Source: Actinomyces oris (GTDB lineage Bacteria; Actinomycetota; Actinomycetes; Actinomycetales; Actinomycetaceae). From it: a stretch of DNA of 59,949 nt. The stretch lies in NCBI RefSeq assembly GCF_001937445.1, contig NZ_MSKS01000032.1, positions 1 through 59,949 of the forward strand, in the 5' to 3' direction. Numbering within the stretch: position 1 is the stretch's first letter; every line of letters starts with the position of its first letter. The translations under genes and the position numbers were made by a program. This document shows, one piece after another, positions 1 through 8,777 of the stretch. Below the pieces are notes generated by a model. That model had not been told where the DNA came from, searched no databases, and saw nothing but the letters and a program-made list of their open reading frames with translations.

Positions 1-387
1 CCCAAGGTCATCATCTCCATGGCCTTCATCGTCTACACCAACCCCACCCCCCGGTATCAGACCACCACGATCCTGGGCACCCCCATCGAGGTCGAGTTCA
101 CCCCCACCTCCTACACCTGGGGCTGGGGAGACGGCACCACCACAACCACCACCGACCCCGGAGCCCCCTACCCCAACCAGACCGTGACCCACCACTACCA
201 GCACACCGCCACCGGCGTGACCACCACCCTGACCACCACCTGGACCACCCGATACCGCCCCCAAGGAGACCCCACCTGGCGGCCCATCGAAGGCACCATC
301 ACCACCACCGAGACCTCCACCCCCTACGACCTGGTCCGCGTCATCACCTACCTCACCGACGACGCCGAAGAAGCCCAAGGCCACTAA
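1..387 (+). CDS. PKD-like Thr-rich protein, C-terminal part (5' end outside window)
   Basis: The reading frame is open from base 1, so the first ATG at 19 is probably internal and the gene begins upstream of the window. The visible 128 residues contain YTWGWGDGT, which matches the WxFGDGT core of PKD domains, followed by runs of Thr. PKD domains are beta-sandwich modules usually found in secreted or surface proteins. No membrane anchor or sorting signal is visible at the C-terminus, which ends EEAQGH. It converges on the helicase remnant ending at 560. Domain call is from a short motif only; the cellular role is unknown. Confidence 0.6.
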   Translation, partial: PKVIISMAFIVYTNPTPRYQTTTILGTPIEVEFTPTSYTWGWGDGTTTTTTDPGAPYPNQTVTHHYQHTATGVTTTLTTTWTTRYRPQGDPTWRPIEGTITTTETSTPYDLVRVITYLTDDAEEAQGH

Positions 388-412
388 CCACACCCGCCCG
401 ACGCCTGGTACA

Positions 413-474
413 CGCGTTCGTAGGGTAGGCCGTCCACATTCGCACCCCTGCTCCACTCACAAGGTACGAACGCA
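413..474. repeat. Intergenic GTTCGTA element, copy A
   Basis: Ends are CGCGTTCGTA (413-422) and TACGAACGCA (465-474), an inverted pair. The left arm continues GGGTAGG and the right arm is preceded by AAGG, as in the other copies. The centre is diverged relative to copies near 34.2, 38.2 and 48.8 kb. It lies between two convergent gene ends, so it could also act on transcription termination. Confidence 0.6.
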
Positions 475-559
475 CCAGTCAGGGTGCAGGCGATCGGAGA
501 ACGGCATCTCACCGAACCTCGAACGACACCCTGAACCTTCCAGTCCTAACGACGCTCCT

Positions 560-3500
560 TCATTCAGTCGCCTTACCCGCAGCCTGCAGAGGCTCTGAGG
601 CGAGTACAGAGGCGAGGTCCGCGAAGTACGGATACTGCGCCCACGCAGCGCGGTCACCGATGACGTATAGACGGCGCTTCGCTCGGCTTGCAGCGACATT
701 GACAAGGTTGACGGTCGACGAGGCCCAGGCCTTTGCTCCGGGAGCACCCGGATCGCCGCCCAGAACGAGGAAGACCGCATCCGCCTCCCGGCCCTGGGCG
801 GTATGGATTGTGCCGCCGCGCAACCCAGGGTATCTCCCCCTGAGGCACCCCAGCGCGTTGGCCACCACCCGGAACGGCGAAATGGCTATGATCTGCGACA
901 TGGCGACGCCTTGATCCTGGAGTTGCTCAATCTGATTGCGCAACTCCTCGATCTGGTTGTCTTGAAGATGCGTGCCAGGGGTTCTCGCAAGAACGTCGAT
1001 CTACTGGCTCGGTAAAATCTTCTGCTCATGAGGCCCGTCAAAGAGATCGGGGTGCTCGGGATCATCCAGGCGACGCTGGACGCCGCTCACCATCATACTC
1101 CCGTAGGCGATCTCATTGCACAGTCTGAACATCGGGTCGTCGCATCGGCGATGCACTGTCAGCGGTGCGCTCACCCACATGGGCTTCTCTCCATGATACA
1201 GAGTGGTCCCATAGCGTGAAACGCGGTCAGCGAGAGTCTGGACCGAGGCGAGCGGCGGAATCCAAACCAATGAGACACCGAACGCAGCAGCGATGTCGTA
1301 TTGGGCTTTGCGCGGCATCGTCACTACCGGCTGCAACTGCAACGGGTCACCAACGGCAACAACCCGCCGGGAGCGCCAGATCCCTCCGACGGCGTACTGC
1401 GGGCAGGCCTGTCCGGCCTCGTCAATGAGCAGCCATCCGAGAGACTCGGCACCAAGACCGGCGAACATACGCCCAAAGGAGGCGAAGGTCGTCGAAACCA
1501 TCGGCACAACCAGGAAGAAGGTCTGCCACGCTGCACGTATCTTTTCCGGCTCCAGGTTACGCGGGTAGGCACCGGCAACCACCTCAATGGCCGCACGTAA
1601 CCCCTTCACCATGTCCCCAGCCGCATTGGCTAGAAAATCCTCATGCAGGCGCAACGCTGCCAGGAACAGGTCGGACCGAGCTGCATCGAGCTCGGCGTCG
1701 AGCCACGGGGCATACTTCTCGCGGTCTTCTCTTTCCCGATCCTCCTCTGGGTACCCACGGCCGTAGCGCTCGCGGTCCTCAGCGACTTGCCGGTGTAGAT
1801 CAGCTACTTCCTGTGAGAGGTGCTTACGTCGATTCTCGACGCTTACCAGCTCGCCAGAGATGTACCGCACTCGCTCGTCGAGGGACTGTGCATGCTGACG
1901 CACCTGCTGCCAGTTCTGCTCCGCTGTCCGCAGCTGCTCCTCGAGTGGCTCCAACCGTTCCCTCCATTCGCGAACAGCTCGCCCCATGGTGAAGAACGTC
2001 TCGAGCACCCCGGGCCTGGCCTCCGCGTGCCGGTTCCGTATGCTGCTGGCCTCGGAGTACTCCGTCTGTGCACGCTCGACGACATTCGCATACCTCTGCC
2101 TGTCATCCGCAACCTCGGTGGCCTCCATCGTGAGGCGCTGAGCCTGCACAGCAAGCTCCGGTTCCTCCCTAAGGGCATCCTTGAGACGTTCTCTTCGACA
2201 CTGAGCCGCCTCCCGCTGAGCGAGGAGCTCGTCGACACGCCGCTCGGCCCGACGGAAGTCCTCTCGCGCCTGAGACCAGCTCTTATATGGCATCTTTCCG
2301 TCGCGCCACTGATTCAGACGCGTCTGCATGCGCGGAGCCGTTCCCGGAATGGGCTTTTTGTCCCGCCCTGTGACGTCAAACCAGAAGGCCGAGCGGAAGG
2401 CCCCCCGATTTCGCTTGTTACCCAGTCGGGCCGCTACCAGACCCCAGGCCCTGCGCTCCTTGCCACCCACATCTGAATCCATCAGAGTCGCGGAGGCGAT
2501 GTCAGCAAAATAGTCGGCATCTTCCCGCCATTTGCCATCGATTGCATCAAGAGCGGGAATCTCAACACTGATGTTCTCAACGGCGGCGTTGTTCGCTGAA
2601 GCGACGACCATCTCGAATCCGGTGAGTTTCGATTGAAGCTGACGAACCTCACGTCGATAGCCATCACCTGACTGCCAGCAGTGCGTGGTCGCGGTGAAGG
2701 CGTCGTCAGGGCATTCCAATTCGGCGAGGCACTGCGCACGTTTGACGACATTACCGGCGAGGATGTCGCGCAACATCGTCGTCTTGCCGGTGCCGGGCGG
2801 CCCGTTGACCCCCATCAGACCACCCGCATCAGCCAGATCTTCCAAGGCCTGGTTGACGGCGAATTGCTGACGCAGTGCCAGGCCGTGTTCAGGGTTGGAG
2901 GGCCAGCGACCTTTCGGCAGCCTGTCGACTCGGACTCCTGCATCGGCAACGGCGTTGTCCCGAATAACGTCCGCCCGCTGCCCCGCAGGAAGATCAGCGT
3001 CGGCGGTCAGGTACTCCGACAATGCCTGCGGGCACTCCCCATTGGACAGCCCTCTCGTGACGGTTGCGAGATCGTCAAGGAAGAAGCTGTTGAGAAAGTC
3101 AATGTCCGCACCCGTATCGTCGGCACGACGGCTGGAGACGGCAACTGACGAGATGATGATGCGTTCACTGGCCAGTTTAGGGACTCCGGCGACCCTAGAG
3201 ACCTTGTGGGCAATACGCAACAGCTCGTGCAGCGAGTCCGCATCCTGAGGAGGAGGTTTTTCCGCATCGGCCGCCTCACGTCGGTCTCCCTCGAAGGAAT
3301 CCACCTCTTTCGTGAACTCTTCTGCAGCCTGGGAGAATCCACCACCCCAGTGCGGACTTGGCACTTCACGGGTGCTCCGGATCCGGGCGACGGCCCACAG
3401 CGCCGAGGAAAGCGTTGCAGAGTCCACCATGAGCGCACCACGTTCGTCGAGCATGACCGCCGCGCAGGCGCTGAGTCCAGCCGTACGTTCATCGTAGGCA

Positions 3501-3790
3501 TCCCGATCCTCTGCGAAGATATCGTGCAGGTCCTGGTAGATGTCCTCGAGGTCGTACACACCGAGGTAGACGGTGTGCTGCCATTTCATAGGCGTTCCGT
3601 TCACCGGCGCTGGTGGACGCAACGCTTCCCACGACAAGGGCAACTGAGGCTGCCAGTCGATAACCTGGCGGTCCTTCGGACGCGTCGATGGCTTGGTCAG
3701 CTCAGGAACCTTTTGTGGACTGAACAGCTCCAGCATCCACCAGTACTGCAGGGTCTGTTGACGAGTCTCAGAGGAAGCATTCAATCCCAT
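560..3790 (-). pseudogene. COG1112-type SF1 (Upf1/DNA2-like) helicase interrupted by an in-frame amber codon
   Basis: Read from ATG 3790, the frame codes 929 residues with GVNGPPGTGKTT (Walker A, about residue 318), a long coiled-coil-like insert, and LLIDEAGQACPQ (motif II). It then meets TAG at 1001-1003. The same frame continues with no shift as IDVLARTPGTHLQDNQIEEL to a stop at 560, supplying motif V/VI-like TIHTAQGREAD and VAASRAKRRLYVIGD. Joined, the product would be about 1076 residues, a normal layout for this family. The stop follows ILPSQ and precedes IDV, where a Trp (TGG) is plausible, so a single G-to-A change would explain it. Helicase motifs V and VI lie beyond the stop, so the 929-aa product should be inactive unless the stop is read through or is a sequencing error. 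The upstream in-frame extension to 3952 overlaps the divergent promoter region and is unlikely. Confidence 0.8.
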
Positions 3791-3933
3791 GGAAGGATTC
3801 TGCCAGGTCGAGGTGGTTCGTGCGGATGATTTACACGGGATACTTCTAGCAAAGAGGGATCGCCGTGCTCGGCCCGGGACACCGCCGAAGCCCGACGGAC
3901 GCCTCAAGCCACCGGTGGTGCACACTGAGCCCC
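3791..3933. promoter_or_regulatory. Divergent promoter region between the two helicase genes
   Basis: 143 bp separate the proposed start of the minus-strand helicase (3790) and the ATG at 3934 of the plus-strand DEAD-box helicase. Divergent transcription must start here. A relatively AT-rich patch, ttacacgggatacttctagc, lies at about 3830-3849. I cannot assign -35/-10 boxes with confidence. Confidence 0.4.
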
Positions 3934-6846
3934 ATGGCAGACGGGACCGCACGCGACCTCACCGGGCTCCTGGAGTCCATCGGTGGGCGCGACGGCCGGC
4001 TCGTCCACCTCCAGCGCACCCCGGCCCGCCCTGGACGCCACGCCGACTGGCCAGACTGGGCGGACCCCGACCTCGTGGCCGCCTACCGCCGCCTGGGCGT
4101 CGAGCGCCCCTGGACGCACCAGGTGGCCGCCGCGCACTCCGCCCACGCCGGCCACCACACGGTCCTGGCCACCGGCACCGGCTCGGGAAAGTCCCTGGCG
4201 GCCTGGCTGCCGGCGCTCTCCGACGTCCTGGCCGCCCAGTCCCCCGGCGCCGACACGCGCATCTCCGCCCACACCCGGCGCCCCACCACCCTGTACCTCT
4301 CCCCCACCAAGGCGCTCGCCGCCGACCAGGCCGCCGCCCTGGCCCGGCTCATCGGCGACCTCGAGGCCGTCCAGCGCGAGGCCGGCACGCCCGCGGGCTC
4401 TCTGCGCACGGTGCGCGCAGGCACCTGCGACGGGGATACACCTTTGCCCGAGCGCGACTGGGTGCGCGCCCACGCAGACGTCGTCCTGACCAACCCCGAC
4501 TTCCTTCACTTCTCGCTGCTGCCGGGCCACGAGCGCTGGAGCCGCCTCCTACGGGGCCTGCGCTACATCGTCATCGACGAGTGCCACGCCTACCGTGGGA
4601 TCCTGGGCGCGCACGTCTCCCTCGTGCTGCGTCGCCTCCTGCGGCTCGTGGCGCGCCTGCGACCGCGCGGCCCGCAGCCGGTCGTCCTGTGCACCTCGGC
4701 GACGGCGGCCGAGCCGGCCCTCACCGCGGCCCGCCTCATCGGCGTCGAACCCAACGACGTCGTGGCCGTCACTGACGACGCCGCACCCGCCGGGGAGCGC
4801 ACTCTGGCCCTGTGGCAGCCGGCCCTGCGCGACCCCTGGGTGCTACCGGCCCTCGGCGAAGGCAGCCCGGCGCCCGAGGACTCCCCAAGCCCCAACGCAC
4901 CCCGGCTCGCGCGCGACGACGACAACAGCCTCCCCGCCTCCAGCGTCACGTCACTCCCGCAGCAGGTGTCGGGAACAGAGACCCCGCCGAAGGCCAGCAC
5001 CGAGGTCATCGCCTCCGCCGCCCACGGCCGGCCTCTGGTCACGAGCGGCGCGACCCCACCCGGCAGCGCCGAACCGGACTCGGGCGACCCGGGTGAGGAC
5101 CCCTCGGCGCGGCGCAGCGCCGTCGTCGAGGCCGCCGAGCTACTCGTGGATCTGTTGAGCGTGGGCGCCCGGGCGCTGGTGTTCGTGCGCTCGCGTCGCT
5201 CGGCGGAGGTCGTGGCCGAGCGGGCCCGCCACACCCTGGGGCTCTCCCTGCCCGAGCTCGTCGGCACGGTGGCAGCCTACCGCGGCGGCTACCTGCCCGA
5301 GGAGCGCCGGGTCCTGGAGGCCGACCTGCGCTCGGGCCGGCTGCGGGCCCTGGCCACCACCAACGCCCTGGAGCTGGGCATCGACGTCACCGGACTGGAC
5401 GCGGTCCTCATCGCCGGCTGGCCGGGCACGCGCGTCTCACTGGGTCAGCAGGCGGGCCGGGCCGGACGCGCCGGGACCCGCGGACTGGCCGTCCTCATCG
5501 CCTCCGACAACCCGCTGGACGCCTACCTGGTACACCACCCCGAGGCGGTCTTCGCCGCCCCCGAGGCCACGGTCTTCGACCCGGCCAACCCCTACGTGCT
5601 CGCGCCCCACCTGTGCGCCGCCGCCTCTGAGGCGCCCCTGCGGACCCCGGACCTGGCCCTGTTCGGCCTGCCCGACGACGCCCTGCTGCGCGAGCTGGAG
5701 GGTCGGGGCGCGCTGCGGCGTCGGCCCACGGGCTGGTTCTGGAACGTCAACCTGCCCGGGCGACCCCAGGACCTGACCTCCCTGCGCGGTGACGGGCCGC
5801 CCGAGGTGCCGGTGGTGGAGGCCGACACGGGCGTCGTCATCGGCACGGTGGACGGCGCGGCCGCCGACTCCACCGTCCACGAGGGCGCGGTCTACGTCCA
5901 CCAGGGGCGCGTCTACGTGGTCGAGGAGCTGGCCGACGACGTCGCCCTCGTGCGGCAGAAGGCGGCGGTCGGCTACCGCACGCGGGCCCGGTCGCGCTCG
6001 AGCGTGCGCATCATCGCCGAGCGCGAGCAGCAGGTCTGGGGCCGGCCGGGTCCGACGACGCCGGGCGACTGCCGTGAGCCGTCGGCTCGCAAGTCCGAAG
6101 AGCCGGCCGGTTCCGGCGCGGGTCCCAATCCGGCCAATGGCGGTCCCGGTTCGGCCGGCAGCGGGCAGGCGGGGCCGGCCCCCGGCGCAGGGCACGAGCC
6201 CCCGAGCACGACGGCCATCACCTGGTCCTTCGGCTCGGTGGAGGTCACCAGTCAGGTGACCGGCTACCAGCGGATGGCGCTGCCCGGTGGGGAGGTCGTC
6301 TCCCAGCACGCCCTGGAGATGGACGAGCACGTGCTGCCCACCGCCGCCGTGTGGTGGACGATCCCGCAGGAGGTCTGCGAGGCGGCGGGCCTGGAGCCCA
6401 CCGACCTGCCCGGGGCTCTGCACGCCGCCGAGCACGCGAGCATCGGGATGCTGCCGCTGCTGGCCACCTGCGACCGCTGGGACATCGGCGGGCTGTCAAC
6501 CGCGCTGCACCCGCAGACGGGGGCGCCCACGGTGTTCGTCCACGACGGGCACGCCGGCGGGGCGGGCTTCGCCGAGCGCGGCTACCGGGCCGGGCGCGAC
6601 TGGCTGGAGGCGACGCTGGCAGTCATCGAGGGCTGCGGGTGCGCGAGCGGCTGCCCCTCGTGCGTGCAGTCGCCCAAGTGCGGCAACAACAACGAGCCCC
6701 TGGACAAGGCCGGGGCCGCCGTCCTGCTGCGGCTCCTGCTCGAGGCGGCGCCCCAGCACCCCTCAACCGCCGACCCCGCTCAGCGAGAACTGTCCAGAAC
6801 GGACGACTTTGACGCACCCTCCAGCCCAGTAACCAGAAGTAACTGA
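3934..6846 (+). CDS. DEAD/DEAH-box helicase with DUF1998 zinc domain (MrfA/YprA family)
   Basis: 970 residues from the ATG at 3934; an earlier in-frame ATG at 3865 has no helicase homology after it. Walker A ATGTGSGKS is at residues 79-87, DECH (motif II) at 215-218, and QQAGRAGRAG (motif VI) in the second RecA lobe. The C-terminal domain carries the four-plus-cysteine cluster C901, C903, C907, C910, C916 (CGCASGCPSC...KCGN), the zinc-binding DUF1998 signature. Family members such as Bacillus MrfA act in excision repair of mitomycin-type DNA damage; Rv3649 is the mycobacterial counterpart. Two Pro/Ser/Gly-rich inserts (about residues 300-385 and 705-760) enlarge the protein. In mycobacteria this gene also sits near the Rv3654c-Rv3656c pilin-like genes, which occur downstream here. 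Function is by family; repair role in this organism is inferred. Confidence 0.88.
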   Translation: MADGTARDLTGLLESIGGRDGRLVHLQRTPARPGRHADWPDWADPDLVAAYRRLGVERPWTHQVAAAHSAHAGHHTVLATGTGSGKSLAAWLPALSDVLAAQSPGADTRISAHTRRPTTLYLSPTKALAADQAAALARLIGDLEAVQREAGTPAGSLRTVRAGTCDGDTPLPERDWVRAHADVVLTNPDFLHFSLLPGHERWSRLLRGLRYIVIDECHAYRGILGAHVSLVLRRLLRLVARLRPRGPQPVVLCTSATAAEPALTAARLIGVEPNDVVAVTDDAAPAGERTLALWQPALRDPWVLPALGEGSPAPEDSPSPNAPRLARDDDNSLPASSVTSLPQQVSGTETPPKASTEVIASAAHGRPLVTSGATPPGSAEPDSGDPGEDPSARRSAVVEAAELLVDLLSVGARALVFVRSRRSAEVVAERARHTLGLSLPELVGTVAAYRGGYLPEERRVLEADLRSGRLRALATTNALELGIDVTGLDAVLIAGWPGTRVSLGQQAGRAGRAGTRGLAVLIASDNPLDAYLVHHPEAVFAAPEATVFDPANPYVLAPHLCAAASEAPLRTPDLALFGLPDDALLRELEGRGALRRRPTGWFWNVNLPGRPQDLTSLRGDGPPEVPVVEADTGVVIGTVDGAAADSTVHEGAVYVHQGRVYVVEELADDVALVRQKAAVGYRTRARSRSSVRIIAEREQQVWGRPGPTTPGDCREPSARKSEEPAGSGAGPNPANGGPGSAGSGQAGPAPGAGHEPPSTTAITWSFGSVEVTSQVTGYQRMALPGGEVVSQHALEMDEHVLPTAAVWWTIPQEVCEAAGLEPTDLPGALHAAEHASIGMLPLLATCDRWDIGGLSTALHPQTGAPTVFVHDGHAGGAGFAERGYRAGRDWLEATLAVIEGCGCASGCPSCVQSPKCGNNNEPLDKAGAAVLLRLLLEAAPQHPSTADPAQRELSRTDDFDAPSSPVTRSN

Positions 6847-6970
6847 GCTTCGACCTGCTGCTTTGCGAATCGCACTCCCCAGGAGCAGCGGCAAAGTCGT
6901 CCGAAACGGTCAATCCGGCCGCCAGACCTGACGCGACGTGAGGCCGCCCCATACTTGGGCATGAACCAAA

Positions 6971-7016
6971 ATTCATAAGACGCTCGCCCTCATATTCATG
7001 AGATGCTCGCCCTCAC
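6971..7016. promoter_or_regulatory. Adjacent 23-bp direct repeats upstream of the ABC exporter
   Basis: Two head-to-tail units, 6971-6993 and 6994-7016, both read ATTCATrAGAyGCTCGCCCT and differ at only three positions. They end 27 bp before the exporter ATG at 7044. Tandem, same-direction sites at this position suit an operator for a regulator or an activator site; the binding protein is not evident nearby. Confidence 0.5.
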
Positions 7017-7043
7017 GCACCGTGAGACTGATACGTTCCCGGC

Positions 7044-8777
7044 ATGCTCCTTCGATTACTGCGCACGCACCTGCGCCCCTACACGGGGCTGCTGGTGTGC
7101 GTCCTGGTGCTTCAGTTCGCTCAGGTGATGGCCTCCCTGTACCTCCCCACCCTCAACGCCGACATCATCGACAAGGGTGTGGCCACCGGGGACACCGGTT
7201 ATATCTGGCGGATGGGCGCGTTCATGCTGGGGGTGAGCCTGGCCCAGGGCGTGTGCTCGGTGGCGGCGACGTATCTGGCGGCGCGCGCGGCCATGAGCAT
7301 GGGCCGGGACCTGCGCGGCAAGGTCTTCGACCGGGTCAGCGGCTTCTCGGAGCGGGAGATCTCCGCCTTCGGGGCGGGCTCGCTCATCACCCGCAACACC
7401 AACGACGTCCAGCAGGTCCAGATGCTGGTGATGATGAGTGCCACGATGCTGGTGACGGCGCCGGTCATGGCGGTGGGCGGCATCGTCATGGCAGTCACGC
7501 GCGCCCCGAGCCTGTCGTGGCTGATCGGGCTGTCGGTGCCGGTCCTGCTCGTCGCGGTGGGACTCATCGTGGGCCGGATGCTGCCCCTGTTCCGCTCCTA
7601 CCAGGACAAGCTCGACGCCATCAACCGGGTGATGCGCGAGCAGCTCACCGGCATCCGGGTCATCCGCGCCTTCGTGCGCGAGGAGGCCGAGACCGAGCGC
7701 TTCGGGGACGCCAACACCGATATCGCCCGGGTCGGCGAGCGCGTGGGGCAGCTCTTCGTCCTGCTGTTCCCGCTGGTGATGCTGGTACTGGACGTGACGA
7801 TCGTCGGCGTCATCTGGTTCGGCGGCCACCGGGTCGGCGACGGCGACGTGGAGGTCGGCACCCTCATCGCCTTCATGTCTTACCTCATGCAGATCCTCAT
7901 GGGCATCGTCATGGCGAGCTTCATGACGATCATGATCCCGCGCGCCGCCGTGTGCGCCGAACGCATCAGCGAGGTGCTGGCAACGGCGCCGACCATCACC
8001 TCCTCCCCCGACGCCGTCGACACCTTCCCGGCTCCCGGAACGGTTGAGATGCGGGACGTCACCTTCGTCTACCCCGACGCCGACGCCCGCGTCCTGGCGG
8101 AGGTGAGCTTCACGGTCCAGCCCGGGACGACGACGGCGATCGTCGGCTCGACGGCGTCGGGCAAGTCCACGGTGGTGCGGCTGCTGGCCCGGCTGCTTCA
8201 GGCCAGCAGCGGGCAGGTGCTCATCGGCGGCACCGACGTGCGCGAGGCTGACCCCGAGGCGCTGTGGGCCCAGATGGGGCTCGTGCCCCAGCAGCCCTTC
8301 CTGTTCGCCGGCACCGTGGCCTCCAACCTGCGCCTGGGGCGCGAGGAGGCCACCGACGACGAGCTGTGGGAGGCCCTGGAAGTCGCCCAGGCCAAGGACT
8401 TCGTCTCGAAGATGGACGGGGGCCTTGAGGCGCCCATCGCCCAGGGCGGCACGAATGTCTCGGGTGGTCAGCGTCAGCGCCTGGCCATCGCCCGGGCCCT
8501 GGTGCGCCGGCCCGACATCCTCATCTTCGATGACTCCTTCTCGGCCCTGGACGTGTCCACCGACGCGCGGCTGCGCGAGGCCATGGGACCGGCCACGGCC
8601 GGTATCACGAAGGTGATCGTGGCCCAGCGCGTCTCCACGATCACCGAGGCCGACCAGATCCTCGTCCTGGACGGCGGCCACCTGGTGGGCAGCGGCACGC
8701 ACACCGAGCTGCTGGCCACCTGCTCCGTCTACCGCGAGATCGTCACCTCCCAGCTCGGAGCGGAGGCCGCAGCATGA
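7044..8777 (+). CDS. ABC exporter subunit 1 (fused TMD-NBD, degenerate catalytic site)
   Basis: 577 residues: six predicted membrane helices in the first ~310 residues (ABC_membrane fold) and a C-terminal nucleotide-binding domain. Walker A GSTASGKST is at 368-376, signature VSGGQ at about 472, and Walker B ends FDDSFSALD, with Asp497 where the catalytic Glu normally sits. That substitution is typical of one partner in heterodimeric type IV exporters such as BmrCD or TM287/288. Its stop overlaps the next gene's start by four bases (ATGA), so the two subunits are translationally coupled. The substrate (drug, lipid or peptide) cannot be read from sequence. Upstream tandem repeats may regulate it. 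Confidence 0.92.
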   Translation: MLLRLLRTHLRPYTGLLVCVLVLQFAQVMASLYLPTLNADIIDKGVATGDTGYIWRMGAFMLGVSLAQGVCSVAATYLAARAAMSMGRDLRGKVFDRVSGFSEREISAFGAGSLITRNTNDVQQVQMLVMMSATMLVTAPVMAVGGIVMAVTRAPSLSWLIGLSVPVLLVAVGLIVGRMLPLFRSYQDKLDAINRVMREQLTGIRVIRAFVREEAETERFGDANTDIARVGERVGQLFVLLFPLVMLVLDVTIVGVIWFGGHRVGDGDVEVGTLIAFMSYLMQILMGIVMASFMTIMIPRAAVCAERISEVLATAPTITSSPDAVDTFPAPGTVEMRDVTFVYPDADARVLAEVSFTVQPGTTTAIVGSTASGKSTVVRLLARLLQASSGQVLIGGTDVREADPEALWAQMGLVPQQPFLFAGTVASNLRLGREEATDDELWEALEVAQAKDFVSKMDGGLEAPIAQGGTNVSGGQRQRLAIARALVRRPDILIFDDSFSALDVSTDARLREAMGPATAGITKVIVAQRVSTITEADQILVLDGGHLVGSGTHTELLATCSVYREIVTSQLGAEAAA

